A stretch of DNA of 54,751 bases from Methyloceanibacter marginalis (GTDB lineage Bacteria > Pseudomonadota > Alphaproteobacteria > Rhizobiales > Methyloligellaceae), in NCBI RefSeq assembly GCF_001723295.1, contig NZ_LPWD01000455.1, forward strand, positions 1 to 54,751, read 5' to 3'. The notes beneath the pieces were generated by a model that was not told where the DNA came from, did not search any database, and saw only the letters and a program-made list of their open reading frames with translations. The position numbers and the translations under genes were made by a program. The first letter of the stretch is position 1; the number at the start of each line of letters is the position of its first letter. Below, one piece after another: positions 54,475 through 54,751 of this stretch.

Positions 54475-54751
54475 TTCGCGCCTCCCCGCGTCTTCTCCAT
54501 TGCGGTCAATTTCTCGCGCAACTCGGCGATCTCGGCTTCCGTCGCCGACACGCGCGCGGCGGCCGACTCGTAGACGCCCGCAGGCGCTCGGTTTCGTCTT
54601 TTGAGACGGCTTGATAGGCCAGGAGATCTTCGATCTTGGCCTGGGCTTTAGCCTTCTCATCCGCGCTAAGGCCCTGCGTTTCCGCGAGCGAGGCAGCCAG
54701 AGAGGCGCGGAGCTGGGCAATCTGCTCGTCGTGGGCGCGCAAGCCCGACAG
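54471..54751 (-). CDS. coiled-coil protein, C-terminal part (runs off the right edge)
   Basis: Only the last 93 or so residues are in the window. LRAHDEQIAQLRASLAASLA and KAKAQAKIEDLLAYQAVSKD are heptad-rich coiled coil. After one missing base near 54595 the frame continues ARVSATEAEIAELREKLTAM and ends EKTRGGAK-stop at 54471. The stop overlaps the DUF6165 GTG (GTGA), so the two are coupled. It may be the tail of a larger glycosyltransferase or a scaffold; the start lies outside the window. Confidence 0.55.

Noticed and set aside
1-54751. CRISPR arrays, rRNA and tRNA genes
   Set aside because: No regularly spaced direct repeats, no rRNA-like stretches and no convincing tRNA cloverleaf with a T-loop (GGTTCGAxTCC) were seen.

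Overview
The window looks like a chromosomal accessory region of an alphaproteobacterium of the order Hyphomicrobiales (Bradyrhizobium, Methylobacterium or Microvirga type). Reasons: GC-rich coding with Shine-Dalgarno starts, a phasin preceded by TGCA-type repeats, a TadG-like pilus protein, Gp157/Rad52 phage genes of the kind seen in this order, and a large dTDP-rhamnose / UDP-glucuronate surface-polysaccharide locus. The genus cannot be fixed from sequence alone.

Layout. 0-4.5 kb is a chromosomal flank: a TadG-like vWA protein, a phasin, a SnoaL-like protein, a small exported protein, and scraps of a HigB-like toxin and an IS110-like element. 4.5-9.4 kb is a prophage remnant: two XRE regulator relics, small and large terminase, a divergent operator/promoter, Gp157 and a Rad52-DUF968 protein. 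It has no portal, capsid or tail genes. 9.5-54.7 kb is a very large polysaccharide island: about 15 glycosyltransferases (GT2, GT4, GT39/ArnT-like, DUF616, DUF707, DUF354), five sulfotransferase-family genes of at least four sequence types, several methyltransferases, two flippase-like LPG-synthase-TM proteins, the rfbCBDA dTDP-rhamnose operon, UDP-glucose dehydrogenase, a UDP-glucuronate epimerase, an asparagine-synthase-like protein, an alginate-lyase fusion, an IS3 fragment and DUF6165 genes. No Wzx/Wza/Wzc export genes and no PAPS-forming genes are present. The inference is an acidic, rhamnose-containing, sulfated and methylated glycan finished with help from genes elsewhere.

Two things stand out. 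First, five proteins of unrelated function between 10.9 and 25.4 kb carry the same short motif, S-x-S-W-R-h-T-x-P-h-R, preceded by a coiled coil and nearly always at the C-terminus. The carriers are a beta-propeller, a sulfotransferase, a GT/methyltransferase fusion, a degenerate methyltransferase and a GT2/methyltransferase fusion. I read it as a shared docking or localisation tag that gathers glycan-modifying enzymes into one complex, and it is the best candidate for an undescribed system. Second, about two dozen reading frames are interrupted, and every interruption whose phase I could work out is explained by single missing bases on the coding strand. That one-sided pattern points to base-deletion errors in the sequence rather than gene decay. 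Such genes are annotated here as single CDS spanning the shift.

Operon logic: several head-to-tail sets are translationally coupled (ATGA/GTGA overlaps), notably rfbC-rfbB-rfbD, LPG-TM/GT2/DUF354 and the pair ending at 50789. The stretches 10.9-13.2 and 19-25 kb are visibly more AT-rich than 30-45 kb, so the island appears to be assembled from blocks of different origin.
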